Shown piece after piece: positions 8,647 through 17,740 of a DNA stretch of 64,000 nucleotides (its first letter is position 1; every line of letters begins with the position of its first letter). The notes beneath the pieces were generated by a model. The model ran no database searches and was not told the DNA's origin. It worked only from the letters and a program-made list of their open reading frames with translations. The DNA is from a virus. The position numbers were made by a program, and so were the translations under genes. The stretch spans positions 26,297-90,296 of IMG/VR virus record IMGVR_UViG_3300025289_000025; one strand, 5' to 3'.

Positions 8647-11612
8647 ACGTATTTCCCTTCTCTCAAAGACATTTGATGTTTAAGAATTCCACCAACAATT
8701 TGAGAAGCTATTTCAGAATTAGGGAATCTAGTTTTAACATCTCGTAATTGAATTCCATCTAGAATAAAAGTAAATATCATATCTTGCCCCAATCCTAGTA
8801 AAGCGTTAGCAGTTGAATATAATTCAATCGCATCTAACATAATAGGATCAGCGGGATTTGGTAAAAATTTAGTTTCAAATATATGCTTAGCCCTCATAGC
8901 CCACTCCCGACAGAAATCATCTGGAGGAGTCCCAGGGGGAAAACGATTCATTCTATCTTTTATGATATGAATACAATCCCTCATGAATAGGAATTTCATC
9001 AAATCCCGATCAGGGCATTCTTTGTAATCTCGAAGAAGCAAATCAATATTTCTGAGGAATCTTTCATTTCTGATTTTATCTGTTAAATACCCGTCATGAC
9101 CAATCCAAAAGTCTGGCATAATAATTCCCAAACCAAATCCCTTGTTCAATTCTAATTCGGGATGTTCATGAATCAAGCCAAAGAATTTGGCCCCCGTATT
9201 GTTTCTAAATAAGCGTGTAGGTAGGTCGGGCTTAAAAGGATTGGGGGGGTCTACGGACAAATGATGTTGTTGTATGCCATATCCGTTAAAGGGGTTCGCC
9301 CGAAGATATTTATTAACGTTTTCTGGATTGAGTAGAACTTCATCAGAGTCAATCCAAAGTATCCAATCTCCCTTTGCATCTTTGATGCTTAGGTTTCTGG
9401 CGGCTCCGAATCCTTCCTTGAGAGGGTCAATTCCTTTTAAAATCTTGGCCCCATATTTTTGAGCAATTTCTTTGGTGCTATCATTAGTTTTCGGATCTAC
9501 TGCAATAATGATTTCGTCGGCTATTTTAGAAACAGATTTCAAACATCTATGAAGCATATCTTCTGCATTATATGCTATCATACAAACTGAGAGAGTTTCC
9601 TTTGGAGCTTGCCATACCATCTTTCTTTCAAAATTAACACGGTTAGTCGGAATGCTAGAATCCTTAGTATATGAGATAAAGTGGTGCCCAATAACTTCTC
9701 CAGAATTGATTCTTCCCGTAGATCTAAAGAAAACTTTGATATCTTTTTTCTCACTAAACATATCCAAAATGTCGTTCATTTCGTAATGGCGAACGTGGCA
9801 TCTATGGGGGAAGGTATAGTATGATAAATATTCCCAAGGTCCATATGGAACTGTCAAGTAAATAGTTCCCCCTTCTTTGCATAAAGTTTCTAATTGATCA
9901 ATAAGATGATAGGGGTCAATAACATGTTCTAATACTTCATTGCAAAATACTAAGTCAAAAGTCCCCCCGCCTATTTCTAATATTTTTTCTATAGGATGAG
10001 AGGTCATTTCATCTGTAGATATGAATTTAATATTTTTATGCTCAGAATATTTTTCTTTGCATTTGTTAGCAGTATCAATAGTTTTTCTAGTTATATCTAG
10101 CCCCAAAAATTGACTATCTGGGAAAAGATTTGCCATTCTAATGGTTTGATGCCCAATCCAGCAGCCGTAATCAAGGACTTTTTCATACGGACCAGAAGTT
10201 TCCAAAAACTCTTTCATAATCAACCATCGTGGCTCACTTCCGCTAGTTTCAAAGTGACTAACTTTGGCCCCTTCATGCTTTGTTCCCTCTATAGGAGCAT
10301 CTACTTTTTTATATTGTTCTCTATATGTTTCAGGAGATTCCATAAAAGAGAAATTATCATGGATATATTTAACATCATTCTTTACCAAATTGAGATTATG
10401 GCATTCTCTTTCAAAATGTACGGCAACCCCATTTTCTTTTGCTTCTATAATATTACACATTTCAATATCAGAATTTTTAAAGAAATGCTTATACAATCTA
10501 GCGGGGTTACTTGATTTTTTTCTCATAATTTTATCAGATATATTTAACAATCGATCTGCTACAGGCCCCCAAATCAATGTTTTCCCGTGTTCCATACCCG
10601 CTATGGACATGTTTTTAGTAATAGAGGGCTTATTTAAAAGTTCTTCAATAACTTTAATAAATTCATTTTGGCAAGCCTCCGTAGAAGCTAGTCCAAAATC
10701 AGTAGTATTGATAAATTTAGTGGCACCAGGATGAAGAGTTTCTACCAATGCGGCGGTTGGAGTCGTAATGAAAGGAAGTCCGCAAGCTTGGGCTTCGATA
10801 GCACTAATGCAAGAAATCTCATCAAACTCTGTGGGGTAAACGTAAGCCCAAGAACGAGAATATAAATCATATAATTGAGCTTTTGTTAAAGATCCCAGTA
10901 ATTGAACGTTGGGAAGTGCTTTGCACCTTTCCCAAAGATGTTCGTAATATGCTCTTATCCCCGGAACGGTATTGTCATAGTGGGCTACCATAAGTTTTAC
11001 AGAGATTTCTTTCTTGAGAAATTTTTCCATAATTCCATTTTCTTTGACAAGATTTTCCAGACCTCGTTCTGGTCTAGCACAGTAGACCATTTGCCCTAAA
11101 CTTCTGACGGAATTGAGTCCGTCAGGAATCAAGGAAACGTCTATCCCATTTCTGATCACTTCAATTGCTTCTTCGGGGATTTCATAAATTTCTTTATATT
11201 GATTCTTTTGAAATTGAGACATAAGAAGAACGCGATCAACTTGAGTTAAAATTCCCCTCATATTTGGGGCAGTTCTTTTGAGAGCGAGGTCATGGCACCA
11301 TAAATAACAAGTTTTAGCATTATGGGGGGTTTGAAGAATACCAAAATCTCTGGATACGATGAGCATATCTATATCTGAATGAGACATTAATTCTTGACCT
11401 TGTTGTAGGGGGATGTACATTACCCCCCTGATTCCCATTGGAGCATCGCAAGGACTCAGAACTACCACCCTATTTCTTCCGCCAAAAGCATCTTTTTTAG
11501 AAGCAAAGGATTCTGCTAATTGAATAGCGGCGGTTTCTGATCCCCCTAATGAGCTTTTGGCCAAGGTGTTGCCATCGTGTTTCATTCCGGGGGAAACAAT
11601 GATAATATTCAT
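8643..11612 (-). CDS. Three-domain glycosyltransferase (GT4) - SAM methyltransferase - glycosyltransferase (GT2)
   Basis: 989 residues from ATG 11612. The ORF can be extended to a TTG at 11618, but AGGAG lies 7 bases before the ATG. Residues 1-360 look like a GT-B (family 4) transferase with LGGSETAAIQLAE and the acceptor motif EFDEISCISAIEAQACGLP. Residues about 440-640 are a class I SAM methyltransferase with VLDYGCWIG and FCNEVLEHV. Residues about 668-900 are a GT-A family 2 transferase with LSVCMIAYNAEDML, EGFGAARN and WILWIDSDEVL. The ATG shares its A with the stop of the preceding gene (TGATG), so translation is coupled. It may decorate virion proteins or host surface glycans, but the acceptor is unknown. 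Confidence 0.8.
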   Translation of the reverse strand: MNIIIVSPGMKHDGNTLAKSSLGGSETAAIQLAESFASKKDAFGGRNRVVVLSPCDAPMGIRGVMYIPLQQGQELMSHSDIDMLIVSRDFGILQTPHNAKTCYLWCHDLALKRTAPNMRGILTQVDRVLLMSQFQKNQYKEIYEIPEEAIEVIRNGIDVSLIPDGLNSVRSLGQMVYCARPERGLENLVKENGIMEKFLKKEISVKLMVAHYDNTVPGIRAYYEHLWERCKALPNVQLLGSLTKAQLYDLYSRSWAYVYPTEFDEISCISAIEAQACGLPFITTPTAALVETLHPGATKFINTTDFGLASTEACQNEFIKVIEELLNKPSITKNMSIAGMEHGKTLIWGPVADRLLNISDKIMRKKSSNPARLYKHFFKNSDIEMCNIIEAKENGVAVHFERECHNLNLVKNDVKYIHDNFSFMESPETYREQYKKVDAPIEGTKHEGAKVSHFETSGSEPRWLIMKEFLETSGPYEKVLDYGCWIGHQTIRMANLFPDSQFLGLDITRKTIDTANKCKEKYSEHKNIKFISTDEMTSHPIEKILEIGGGTFDLVFCNEVLEHVIDPYHLIDQLETLCKEGGTIYLTVPYGPWEYLSYYTFPHRCHVRHYEMNDILDMFSEKKDIKVFFRSTGRINSGEVIGHHFISYTKDSSIPTNRVNFERKMVWQAPKETLSVCMIAYNAEDMLHRCLKSVSKIADEIIIAVDPKTNDSTKEIAQKYGAKILKGIDPLKEGFGAARNLSIKDAKGDWILWIDSDEVLLNPENVNKYLRANPFNGYGIQQHHLSVDPPNPFKPDLPTRLFRNNTGAKFFGLIHEHPELELNKGFGLGIIMPDFWIGHDGYLTDKIRNERFLRNIDLLLRDYKECPDRDLMKFLFMRDCIHIIKDRMNRFPPGTPPDDFCREWAMRAKHIFETKFLPNPADPIMLDAIELYSTANALLGLGQDMIFTFILDGIQLRDVKTRFPNSEIASQIVGGILKHQMSLREGKYV

Positions 11613-11848
11613 CAGCAATCTCCTATGATAGTACGAATATTCTTTTTATTTGTTCGAATAATCTCAATAAGAGCATCTATTATGAAATATGGACTAGCAA
11701 CCATTGGTTTGGCGGTATCTTGGGGAACTGCCGAATGTATAGGGCATTTATACCATCTGGTTCGGGGACAAGTACATTTTATTTTACTCTCATTGCAAAC
11801 ACAAGAAAGATTTCTACAAATTGAGCACTCGCTATCAGGAGTTTTCAT
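11612..11848 (-). CDS. Small Cys-rich hypothetical protein
   Basis: 78 residues with six Cys in the first 40 (CSICRNLSCVCNE, CTCPRTRWYKCP), suggesting one or two zinc sites. The C-terminal half is hydrophobic/basic (SPYFIIDALIEIIRTNKKNI). It overlaps the upstream 48-residue frame by ATGA and the downstream glycosyltransferase by one base, so it belongs to the same operon. No function assigned. Confidence 0.55.
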   Translation of the reverse strand: MKTPDSECSICRNLSCVCNESKIKCTCPRTRWYKCPIHSAVPQDTAKPMVASPYFIIDALIEIIRTNKKNIRTIIGDC

Positions 11849-11991
11849 TTTGTCTCTTTCTTACTATCTTGGTATGCCTTTCTTGTTCCCTGCCAATACA
11901 TTGATCCATCCGCTCGTCTAGTTCTATGAGAGCCTCCAGGAAAATCTTTAGCTGCTTGTTTACGAAGTCTTTTTGCAACTGTTCTTCTCAT
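11845..11991 (-). CDS. Small basic hypothetical protein (48 aa)
   Basis: Frame from ATG 11991 to TGA 11845, with an ATGA overlap to the next gene. The product is strongly basic (MRRTVAKRLRKQAAKDF, later GGSHRTRRADGSMYWQ), suggesting nucleic-acid contact or a ribosomal-protein-like tail. Below normal length cut-offs; supported by the tight overlap. Confidence 0.45.
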   Translation of the reverse strand: MRRTVAKRLRKQAAKDFPGGSHRTRRADGSMYWQGTRKAYQDSKKETK

Positions 11992-12139
11992 TTTTATCCC
12001 TTTCATTTATTAGATGTTTCCCACTACAACCTCGTAATTTATAAACATCTGGATCTATTTCTATACAAATTGGTTTATAGTCGATACAGCCTAGAATAAT
12101 CTTACAATAACAATTATCTCCATAGCATATATATTCCAT
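11960..12139 (-). CDS. Small Cys-rich hypothetical protein (59 aa)
   Basis: Frame from ATG 12139 (sharing a base with the stop of the radical SAM gene, TAATG) to TAA 11960. It begins MEYICYGDNCYCKIILGC and has six Cys. It overlaps the 48-residue frame by 32 bases, so one of the two may not be real. Confidence 0.4.
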   Translation of the reverse strand: MEYICYGDNCYCKIILGCIDYKPICIEIDPDVYKLRGCSGKHLINERDKNEKNSCKKTS

Positions 12140-12861
12140 TATTTTACCCTGGCCATTCCTTCAGGAACATCTTCATGGCAAGTATTGCATTGAATATATG
12201 GTGTATGAATAATCTCTAAAGAATCGTCCCATACTGTTCCCAAAATCCCCCTAGAGTAGGCATCTTGGCAACAACGTGTTATATCTCCATTACTCATAAC
12301 CATTACTTGCCCATTTTTAAGCCATGGGCAAAGGACTCTAGATCTGTAATCTTCTGGAGTCCAGTTTATCAGTCCCCCCCAATTATTCGGTCTTATGATA
12401 GCATCTCGGGAATACCCAAATTGGACTTTAGGATATTCTAAACGCAATTTATTAAATAGTCCTACTGTTTTCATAGCTATAAACGCATCATGATCCGTAA
12501 CATCTATTGCATCTATTCCCGCATCAAGAATTTTACGGATTAATTCTTCGTCTGCCAAAATTCCATTTGTATTGGTACGGAGGCAGAGATACCGAGGCAT
12601 TATGGTTCGACAACGTTTAACCATTTCAATATATCGGGGGTGTAGAAAAGGCTCCCCCACCCCAAATAAATTGAGTTCTCTTTGGGTTCCTTTTTTAACA
12701 AATATTTCAAGTAATTTGAGAGTTTGTTCAAAGGTGGGCCATTCCATCAATCCAACTGGCCTATGCTCCCCTTGACCAGAACAGGGACAATATGGACAAG
12801 ATAGGTTACAAATTGAAGAAACTTCTAAATTTTTGATACATCCTATTTTTTGATAAATCAA
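12139..12861 (-). CDS. Radical SAM protein, short, with C-terminal Cys region
   Basis: 240 residues. The [4Fe-4S] radical SAM motif CNLSCPYC (C-x3-C-x2-C) is near residue 18, followed by GVGEPFLHPRY, the glycine-rich strand that binds SAM. The C-terminus has GDITRCCQDA and CNTCHED, reminiscent of a reduced SPASM-type auxiliary cluster. This layout fits radical SAM/SPASM enzymes that modify peptides or sugars. No substrate gene is obvious next to it. It overlaps the HTH gene upstream by ATGA. This is one of three radical SAM proteins in the window. Confidence 0.8.
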   Translation of the reverse strand: MIYQKIGCIKNLEVSSICNLSCPYCPCSGQGEHRPVGLMEWPTFEQTLKLLEIFVKKGTQRELNLFGVGEPFLHPRYIEMVKRCRTIMPRYLCLRTNTNGILADEELIRKILDAGIDAIDVTDHDAFIAMKTVGLFNKLRLEYPKVQFGYSRDAIIRPNNWGGLINWTPEDYRSRVLCPWLKNGQVMVMSNGDITRCCQDAYSRGILGTVWDDSLEIIHTPYIQCNTCHEDVPEGMARVK

Positions 12862-13550
12862 AGTAGTCCTAACGAATCTTCAGTATTGTTTGCAGCATAA
12901 TTTTCTTTACTAATCAAAATTCCGGCTTTCTCCATTCGGATTTTGAGTGCTCTCTCTGTCACCCCCAATTCATTTGCCATTGCTTCTGGAGACATTTTCT
13001 TTTTTATATAATATGCAGCAGCTTCCCTCAAATTTTTAAATCCTTTTTCAGTTAAAATTTTATTCCATTTTTCTTTAACGTCTGTTTTGGTAAAACCATC
13101 TTCATCTCGGTGGGAGGGTCTTTTCCCCTTTATTAATTCCCTCATCGGAAGACTTCTATCCCCATCCATTCTTATTCTTAGATACTCTATGGTTCTAGTA
13201 GTTACCCCCAACTCCATTGCCATTTCCGTATTTGTATATTTTTTCTTATATGTTTCCATTAAATCATCTATATCTTTAAACCCTTTAATTTGAGCAACAG
13301 AACCCCATTTATTCCAAAAGGAAGTGGGCATATCGTATGGGACGGTCAAATATGGTCTTAGAGATGCATAAACTGTGTTGGACTCCACTTCTATATCTTT
13401 TAACAACAACCATTGGTGGAGCGTTCGAAACGTACCCCCTTTGGTAATCCAGTCATTTACGAAGATGGATATGCCTTCGTGCCCTTCTTTTAAAATTAAT
13501 TCTTCAAATTTGCGAATGAATGGACGATGTTTAGATTTTATTCTAGACAT
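12858..13550 (-). CDS. DNA-binding protein with two helix-turn-helix units
   Basis: 230 residues. Two similar HTH segments are visible: YTNTEMAMELGVTTRTIEYL (about residue 106-125) and MSPEAMANELGVTERALKIR (about residue 190-209), each preceded by a K-x-W or K-G-F-K helix. The N-terminal 80 residues are helical and carry no recognised motif. It overlaps the Rad50-like gene by 8 bases and the radical SAM gene by 4, so it is coexpressed with the recombination genes. It may be a regulator or a terminase-small-subunit-like protein; neither is proven. Confidence 0.55.
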   Translation of the reverse strand: MSRIKSKHRPFIRKFEELILKEGHEGISIFVNDWITKGGTFRTLHQWLLLKDIEVESNTVYASLRPYLTVPYDMPTSFWNKWGSVAQIKGFKDIDDLMETYKKKYTNTEMAMELGVTTRTIEYLRIRMDGDRSLPMRELIKGKRPSHRDEDGFTKTDVKEKWNKILTEKGFKNLREAAAYYIKKKMSPEAMANELGVTERALKIRMEKAGILISKENYAANNTEDSLGLL

Positions 13551-15462
13551 GGATTATACTTTCTCCCCCTTCTTTTATTACCAATATTCTACAATCGAAA
13601 CGATCTCTAAGTAAAGCATCATGATCGGTAACTAAAACTGCTTTTCCGTCATTTTCTGCTAAATAAGTAAATGTATCGAAGTTCGACTCTTTGCCCAAGT
13701 CATCGAGGGAATCATTCGGTTCATCGAAAGCGATGAAAGAAAAGTCTACGGAACACCCTTCTTTTATAAATTGAGAAAGTGCTCGGGAGATAGACAACCT
13801 AATTTTCTGTCTTTCTCCACCACTATACATTTCATAGGAAACTTCATCTCCGTTACTATCTACAATAGCAATATGAAATTCATCTTTAATGGTTCCTGAT
13901 CTAGTTTCCCTTTCTGTGGCCATAATAATATTTAATTCGGAACTGTACTCTGATAGGTGGTGCTGGGCCAGGGATTCCAATTGGGATATCATAGAATCAA
14001 ACAACATCATTCGAATCTTCTTGAACCCGTCTACCCAGAAATCAAAATATTTCTTTTTATCAAGTAAACCATTTTTAGTTTCATTCATTCCACGGATCTT
14101 TGACCCTAATTCCCTTATTTGCTTTTTCCTATTTTCCTCCATTTCTAGATAAGGATTAATTTCTTCAGATTTTTTTAGCATATCATTTTTCAAATTAGTT
14201 ATTGTAATTACTGAAGCGGATATAGTAGATTCCCCATCAGCTTGGGCATGGGATAATTCTACTTTCAAATCTCGTATGGAATCTTTAATCGTATCCAATT
14301 CCCTAATTTTTTTATCAATTTCATCTACCAATGATTTACTAACTTTTAGTTGATCTCTTAAACTTCTTTCCTTATCGGGAATAGTATCCCACTCTGATTT
14401 TATTCCCATTGCCTCTAATCCTAATTGATTTATTCGGGATTGGAGATATGACCCTGTAATGGTTTGGGCACAAAATGGACAAGGGCCTTCTCCCTGTTTT
14501 GTAAGAGTTTGAATTTCATTATTTATTTCATTCATATCTATTTTCAAATTATCTCTACGAAATACAAGAGCATTTAAATCTGACTGAATATTGTTAGTTC
14601 TATCGGATGCCTCTTGTTTAGTGCCGGTTTCTTTTATCAAAATATTTTTACTATTTTCAAAATGGGCTATCTTCAATTTAATTTTATTTGTTTTTTCGTC
14701 TATTCTAAGTTGAATGCTATTTAATTCATTCTCTTCTTCAACTAAACTTTCTTTCCAAGATGAAATACTGGCCACTCTTTCGGATTCAAAAGTATCTATA
14801 TTGATTTTGTATGAGGTAGATCGGACCCCAGTTAACTCTCCTTCTTTATTTCCAATAGATTTATCTAATTCAAGCACCAAGGACTGTAATGATTTTGCCG
14901 ATTCCCCCGCCTTCAGACTACTGGACACATATTTGTCTAGACCCCTAACATCTGTTAAAATTTTGGCACGTTCTGCAGGTTTTAGATCTGGGAAATTATT
15001 GAAATCCCTTCCGAACATTACAGCGCATTGAAAAGAAATGAAATTTATTTGTAATACTTTTTCTAATTCATTTTGCTTAACTTGGTATGTTGCATTTTTA
15101 AATAATTCTGTTTCTTCTTTCCAAATTTTCAAATTGGGTGTTTTCTTTCGTTCAATAGTTCTCTCTGTTTTATACATAACGGAATCTGCTGTAAATACAG
15201 TTTGAATCAGGGCTTGTTTTTCTTTTTTATGTATAATTTCATCCTTATACCGATTTTTTCGGCAAAGTTCCCCAAACCACCCATAACAAAAACTTTCTAG
15301 TAACGTCGATTTTCCACTTCCATTTGATTGACTCTTCTCGTCATCCAAATTCCTTCCGTCTATTTGGATGGTTTTTCCTTCATAATTGGCCATGGAAAAT
15401 TCGAATGTTTTACGGAAAGACATGAATCCTTTTCCACTTATAGATATTAATCGAATTAGCAT
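13543..15462 (-). CDS. Rad50/SbcC-like recombination ATPase (T4 gp46 type)
   Basis: 639 residues. Walker A GSGKSTLLES is near residue 50, the zinc hook CPFC is near residue 327 between two long coiled coils, the ABC signature YSGGERQKIRLS is near residue 545, and the Walker B FSFIAFDEPNDSLDD follows. With the Mre11-like gene two positions upstream it should form the nuclease complex that resects double-strand ends for recombination-dependent replication. GGAGATGAT precedes the ATG. The only gene between the two partners is an 86-residue ORF. Confidence 0.92.
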   Translation of the reverse strand: MLIRLISISGKGFMSFRKTFEFSMANYEGKTIQIDGRNLDDEKSQSNGSGKSTLLESFCYGWFGELCRKNRYKDEIIHKKEKQALIQTVFTADSVMYKTERTIERKKTPNLKIWKEETELFKNATYQVKQNELEKVLQINFISFQCAVMFGRDFNNFPDLKPAERAKILTDVRGLDKYVSSSLKAGESAKSLQSLVLELDKSIGNKEGELTGVRSTSYKINIDTFESERVASISSWKESLVEEENELNSIQLRIDEKTNKIKLKIAHFENSKNILIKETGTKQEASDRTNNIQSDLNALVFRRDNLKIDMNEINNEIQTLTKQGEGPCPFCAQTITGSYLQSRINQLGLEAMGIKSEWDTIPDKERSLRDQLKVSKSLVDEIDKKIRELDTIKDSIRDLKVELSHAQADGESTISASVITITNLKNDMLKKSEEINPYLEMEENRKKQIRELGSKIRGMNETKNGLLDKKKYFDFWVDGFKKIRMMLFDSMISQLESLAQHHLSEYSSELNIIMATERETRSGTIKDEFHIAIVDSNGDEVSYEMYSGGERQKIRLSISRALSQFIKEGCSVDFSFIAFDEPNDSLDDLGKESNFDTFTYLAENDGKAVLVTDHDALLRDRFDCRILVIKEGGESIIHV

Positions 15463-15463
15463 A

Positions 15464-15724
15464 TCATCTCCGTCTTTTTGGGTTTGCAGAGGGAATCAAA
15501 CTCCATAAAAACTTTTGCGAATGAACTTTACAAGAAAAAACAATCATTTCACTTTCCATTTTTTTCCTCACTTCATTTTCATATTCATCAATACGTTTTG
15601 ACATTAAAATTATGGATGTAATTTCCTTTTTGTGGTTTTCATTTACTTTCACTTTTTTGAAAGGCACTGGGGATACTTCAACAATGATTTCCCTTTTTCT
15701 CTTTATTAAAAGAGGCCGTCTCAT
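15464..15724 (-). CDS. Small basic hypothetical protein between Mre11- and Rad50-like genes
   Basis: 86 residues, very basic (MRRPLLIKRKREIIVEV at the start, PSANPKRRR at the end) with a charged helical centre (MSKRIDEYENEVRKKME). It starts inside the stop of the Mre11-like gene (ATGA) and ends one base before the Rad50-like gene, so it is translated with both. It could be an accessory of the complex. No family recognised. Confidence 0.55.
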   Translation of the reverse strand: MRRPLLIKRKREIIVEVSPVPFKKVKVNENHKKEITSIILMSKRIDEYENEVRKKMESEMIVFSCKVHSQKFLWSLIPSANPKRRR

Positions 15725-16806
15725 TTGAATAATTCAATGCCCACCCGGATAAGATCCACTTGGTTTAGCCCAGATCCTTCAATGTTATTTTGAACATATA
15801 AATTTATGATAGAATCATCATCCTCTACCATTTCAGGAGGAATTTGAGATTGATGATGACGAATAATATTTACTTGGAAGGAAATTCCCCTAGCACCCGC
15901 ACCTTGTAATTTAAATCGAATATCATTTTTGATTTCTGGACCCCATTGGGAGGTTGGAACATCCCCGACCACTCTGATATAATTGCCTTCCAAGTTGGTT
16001 GCTTTATCCCACTGGTCAGGAAACGATCTAACATCCAATGATTTGAACTCTGGGTATTTAAGTTTAATTGGGGCAAGTTTTTTGGTTTTAGAATTGAGTA
16101 ACCAAATAAATCGGTTCTGCCCTTCGTCAGAAAATCGTATTTGATAAGGGCTTCCAACATATTGGACTTGCCCAATTGCCTGGCACTTATGAACATGGCC
16201 CGAGATGTAGAGTGTTTTGGGGTTGAAAAAATATGAATCCATTCTTCCGGGTATTTCTCTTCCAGTTTCATAAGTTACTCCGGGGATTTCTTGATGAAAA
16301 AATACTATGTCGGGATTTTGAGAATTTATTCCTTTCAAATCTGTTAGGAAATCTTCAAATTTTCTTTCATAAGGAATAAATCCAATTTTTACTCCGTCTA
16401 TTCTAGTAATCATTTGAGTTAACGTTATCAAACAAAGATCAAATAATTTAGCAATTGGATATTTGGGCAAGTTGAAATCGTGATTACCGAGTAACGCTGT
16501 ATGTAGAACTTCTCCTTTTTCTATTTCTGATAACATTTTGTTACATTCAATAAGTAAGTGGGAGGGAACTTTATCTTTAAGCTCAAATAAATCTCCGAGG
16601 GAATAAACCCATTTAATTTCAGGATGACTTCGTAAAATATCTATGATTTGTTGAAGAATATTTAGTCCTTCTACTAAACGAGAATTTAGTCCTGTTTTTT
16701 TATCAACTTGTTCGAACTCTTTACGTTCATGAAGATGAAGATCAGAAAATATGAGCGAGTCTGGTTGAATGTCGAATGGGGAATGTGGTCTAAGTAGTTT
16801 TCTCAA
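15721..16806 (-). CDS. Mre11/SbcD-like nuclease (T4 gp47 type)
   Basis: 361 residues. All metallophosphoesterase motifs are present in order: FSDLHLHE (D-x-H), YSLGDLFEL (GD), LLGNHDF (GNHD), FFHQE (H) and SGHVHKCQ (GHxH). It is the exonuclease/endonuclease partner of the Rad50-like ATPase encoded just downstream. It overlaps the resolvase gene upstream by 4 bases. Confidence 0.92.
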   Translation of the reverse strand: MRKLLRPHSPFDIQPDSLIFSDLHLHERKEFEQVDKKTGLNSRLVEGLNILQQIIDILRSHPEIKWVYSLGDLFELKDKVPSHLLIECNKMLSEIEKGEVLHTALLGNHDFNLPKYPIAKLFDLCLITLTQMITRIDGVKIGFIPYERKFEDFLTDLKGINSQNPDIVFFHQEIPGVTYETGREIPGRMDSYFFNPKTLYISGHVHKCQAIGQVQYVGSPYQIRFSDEGQNRFIWLLNSKTKKLAPIKLKYPEFKSLDVRSFPDQWDKATNLEGNYIRVVGDVPTSQWGPEIKNDIRFKLQGAGARGISFQVNIIRHHQSQIPPEMVEDDDSIINLYVQNNIEGSGLNQVDLIRVGIELFK

Positions 16807-17291
16807 TTTCTGACCCTCTGTTTAATTTTTGGATTCAAAAATTGAAATCCATATCTTGCTAAGACGTATGCATCGCATAAATTATCATCATCGAAATCTA
16901 CCCCAAATTTCTTGTGCACTGATAAAAGCATAAGGTCTTTTTTTGAATTTCCTTTTCCAGTTACAAATTTTTTTAATACAGTTGGAGGAACGATGATAAA
17001 AGGATAATTCGCCATAAATAAATCTCGTTTTATTATTCCTGCAAGCTCTCCTAATTGAAATATACTGATTGTTTTGGTGATACCAAAAGCAGGACCTTCT
17101 ATCATTATTAGATCAGGTTTAATCTTACCGACGGATAATCCAATACTAATTGCTATTTTTGTTAATCTTGGTGTATTTTCCTCTTTGGAAGAAGATGTTA
17201 TGAGTCGTTGTTCTACTATTCTCCAATTATTATCTACGGCTACCAATCCAGTTGCACATAATGATAAATCTAGCCCCATCACTATACTCAT
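16803..17291 (-). CDS. RuvC-like Holliday junction endonuclease
   Basis: 162 residues from ATG 17291. The frame can be extended to 17345, but this would overlap the upstream gene by 47 bases, and AGAGAGG precedes 17291. RuvC-fold acidic residues are visible: MGLDLSLCATG (D), IMIEGPAFG (E) and FDDDNLCDAYVLARYG (D-D). Expected to resolve branched recombination intermediates before packaging. It sits in the recombination operon between a small gene and the Mre11-like gene. Confidence 0.75.
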   Translation of the reverse strand: MSIVMGLDLSLCATGLVAVDNNWRIVEQRLITSSSKEENTPRLTKIAISIGLSVGKIKPDLIMIEGPAFGITKTISIFQLGELAGIIKRDLFMANYPFIIVPPTVLKKFVTGKGNSKKDLMLLSVHKKFGVDFDDDNLCDAYVLARYGFQFLNPKIKQRVRN

Positions 17292-17298
17292 GGGTTTT

Positions 17299-17739
17299 TC
17301 ATCCTCTCTGACTTCCAAAGAATTCAACCAAAACAACTTCACCATCCAATGATTTAGCCGTTAGTTCTTTTCCGGGGAAATATTTCAATTTAATTATAGA
17401 CCAAAATAATCCCCGTATAGATTTCAAAGCCTCCGTTTTCCATCTTACTTCTTCTTCTCTTCTTTTTGATTCTGTTACGGTATGACTAGTTATATCTAAT
17501 TTTATCGTATTAATTTGATCTACTATTATATCTGATATGGAAAACATCAGTTTTTTCCAACCAGATAATTGCAATAAAATTATTTCTTGAGGTTGAACGG
17601 GGGTTCCTTTATATTTCCAATTTGGTAATTGTAAAAGTATGGCTGATCCGAATAGCTCTTTAGTCAAATGGGTTAAAAATAATTCCCATCGTTTTTCTTC
17701 AACGTTAGGACTTAAATTGACGACCTTATTTTCATTCAT
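17299..17739 (-). CDS. Hypothetical protein downstream of RecA
   Basis: 146 residues from ATG 17739 (AGGA 7 bases upstream), one base after the RecA stop. An in-frame start at 17787 would overlap RecA by 47 bases. The sequence starts MNENKVVNLSPNVEEKRWEL and has a hydrophobic centre (WKKLMFSISDIIVDQINTI) without a clear membrane helix. Not recognised. Its position suggests a role with RecA or the resolvase. Confidence 0.55.
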   Translation of the reverse strand: MNENKVVNLSPNVEEKRWELFLTHLTKELFGSAILLQLPNWKYKGTPVQPQEIILLQLSGWKKLMFSISDIIVDQINTIKLDITSHTVTESKRREEEVRWKTEALKSIRGLFWSIIKLKYFPGKELTAKSLDGEVVLVEFFGSQRG

Positions 17740-17740
17740 A

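Noticed and set aside
13087-13293. Numerous short plus-strand frames within the minus-strand operons
   Set aside because: None has a ribosome binding site, domain or independent spacing; all lie opposite supported genes.
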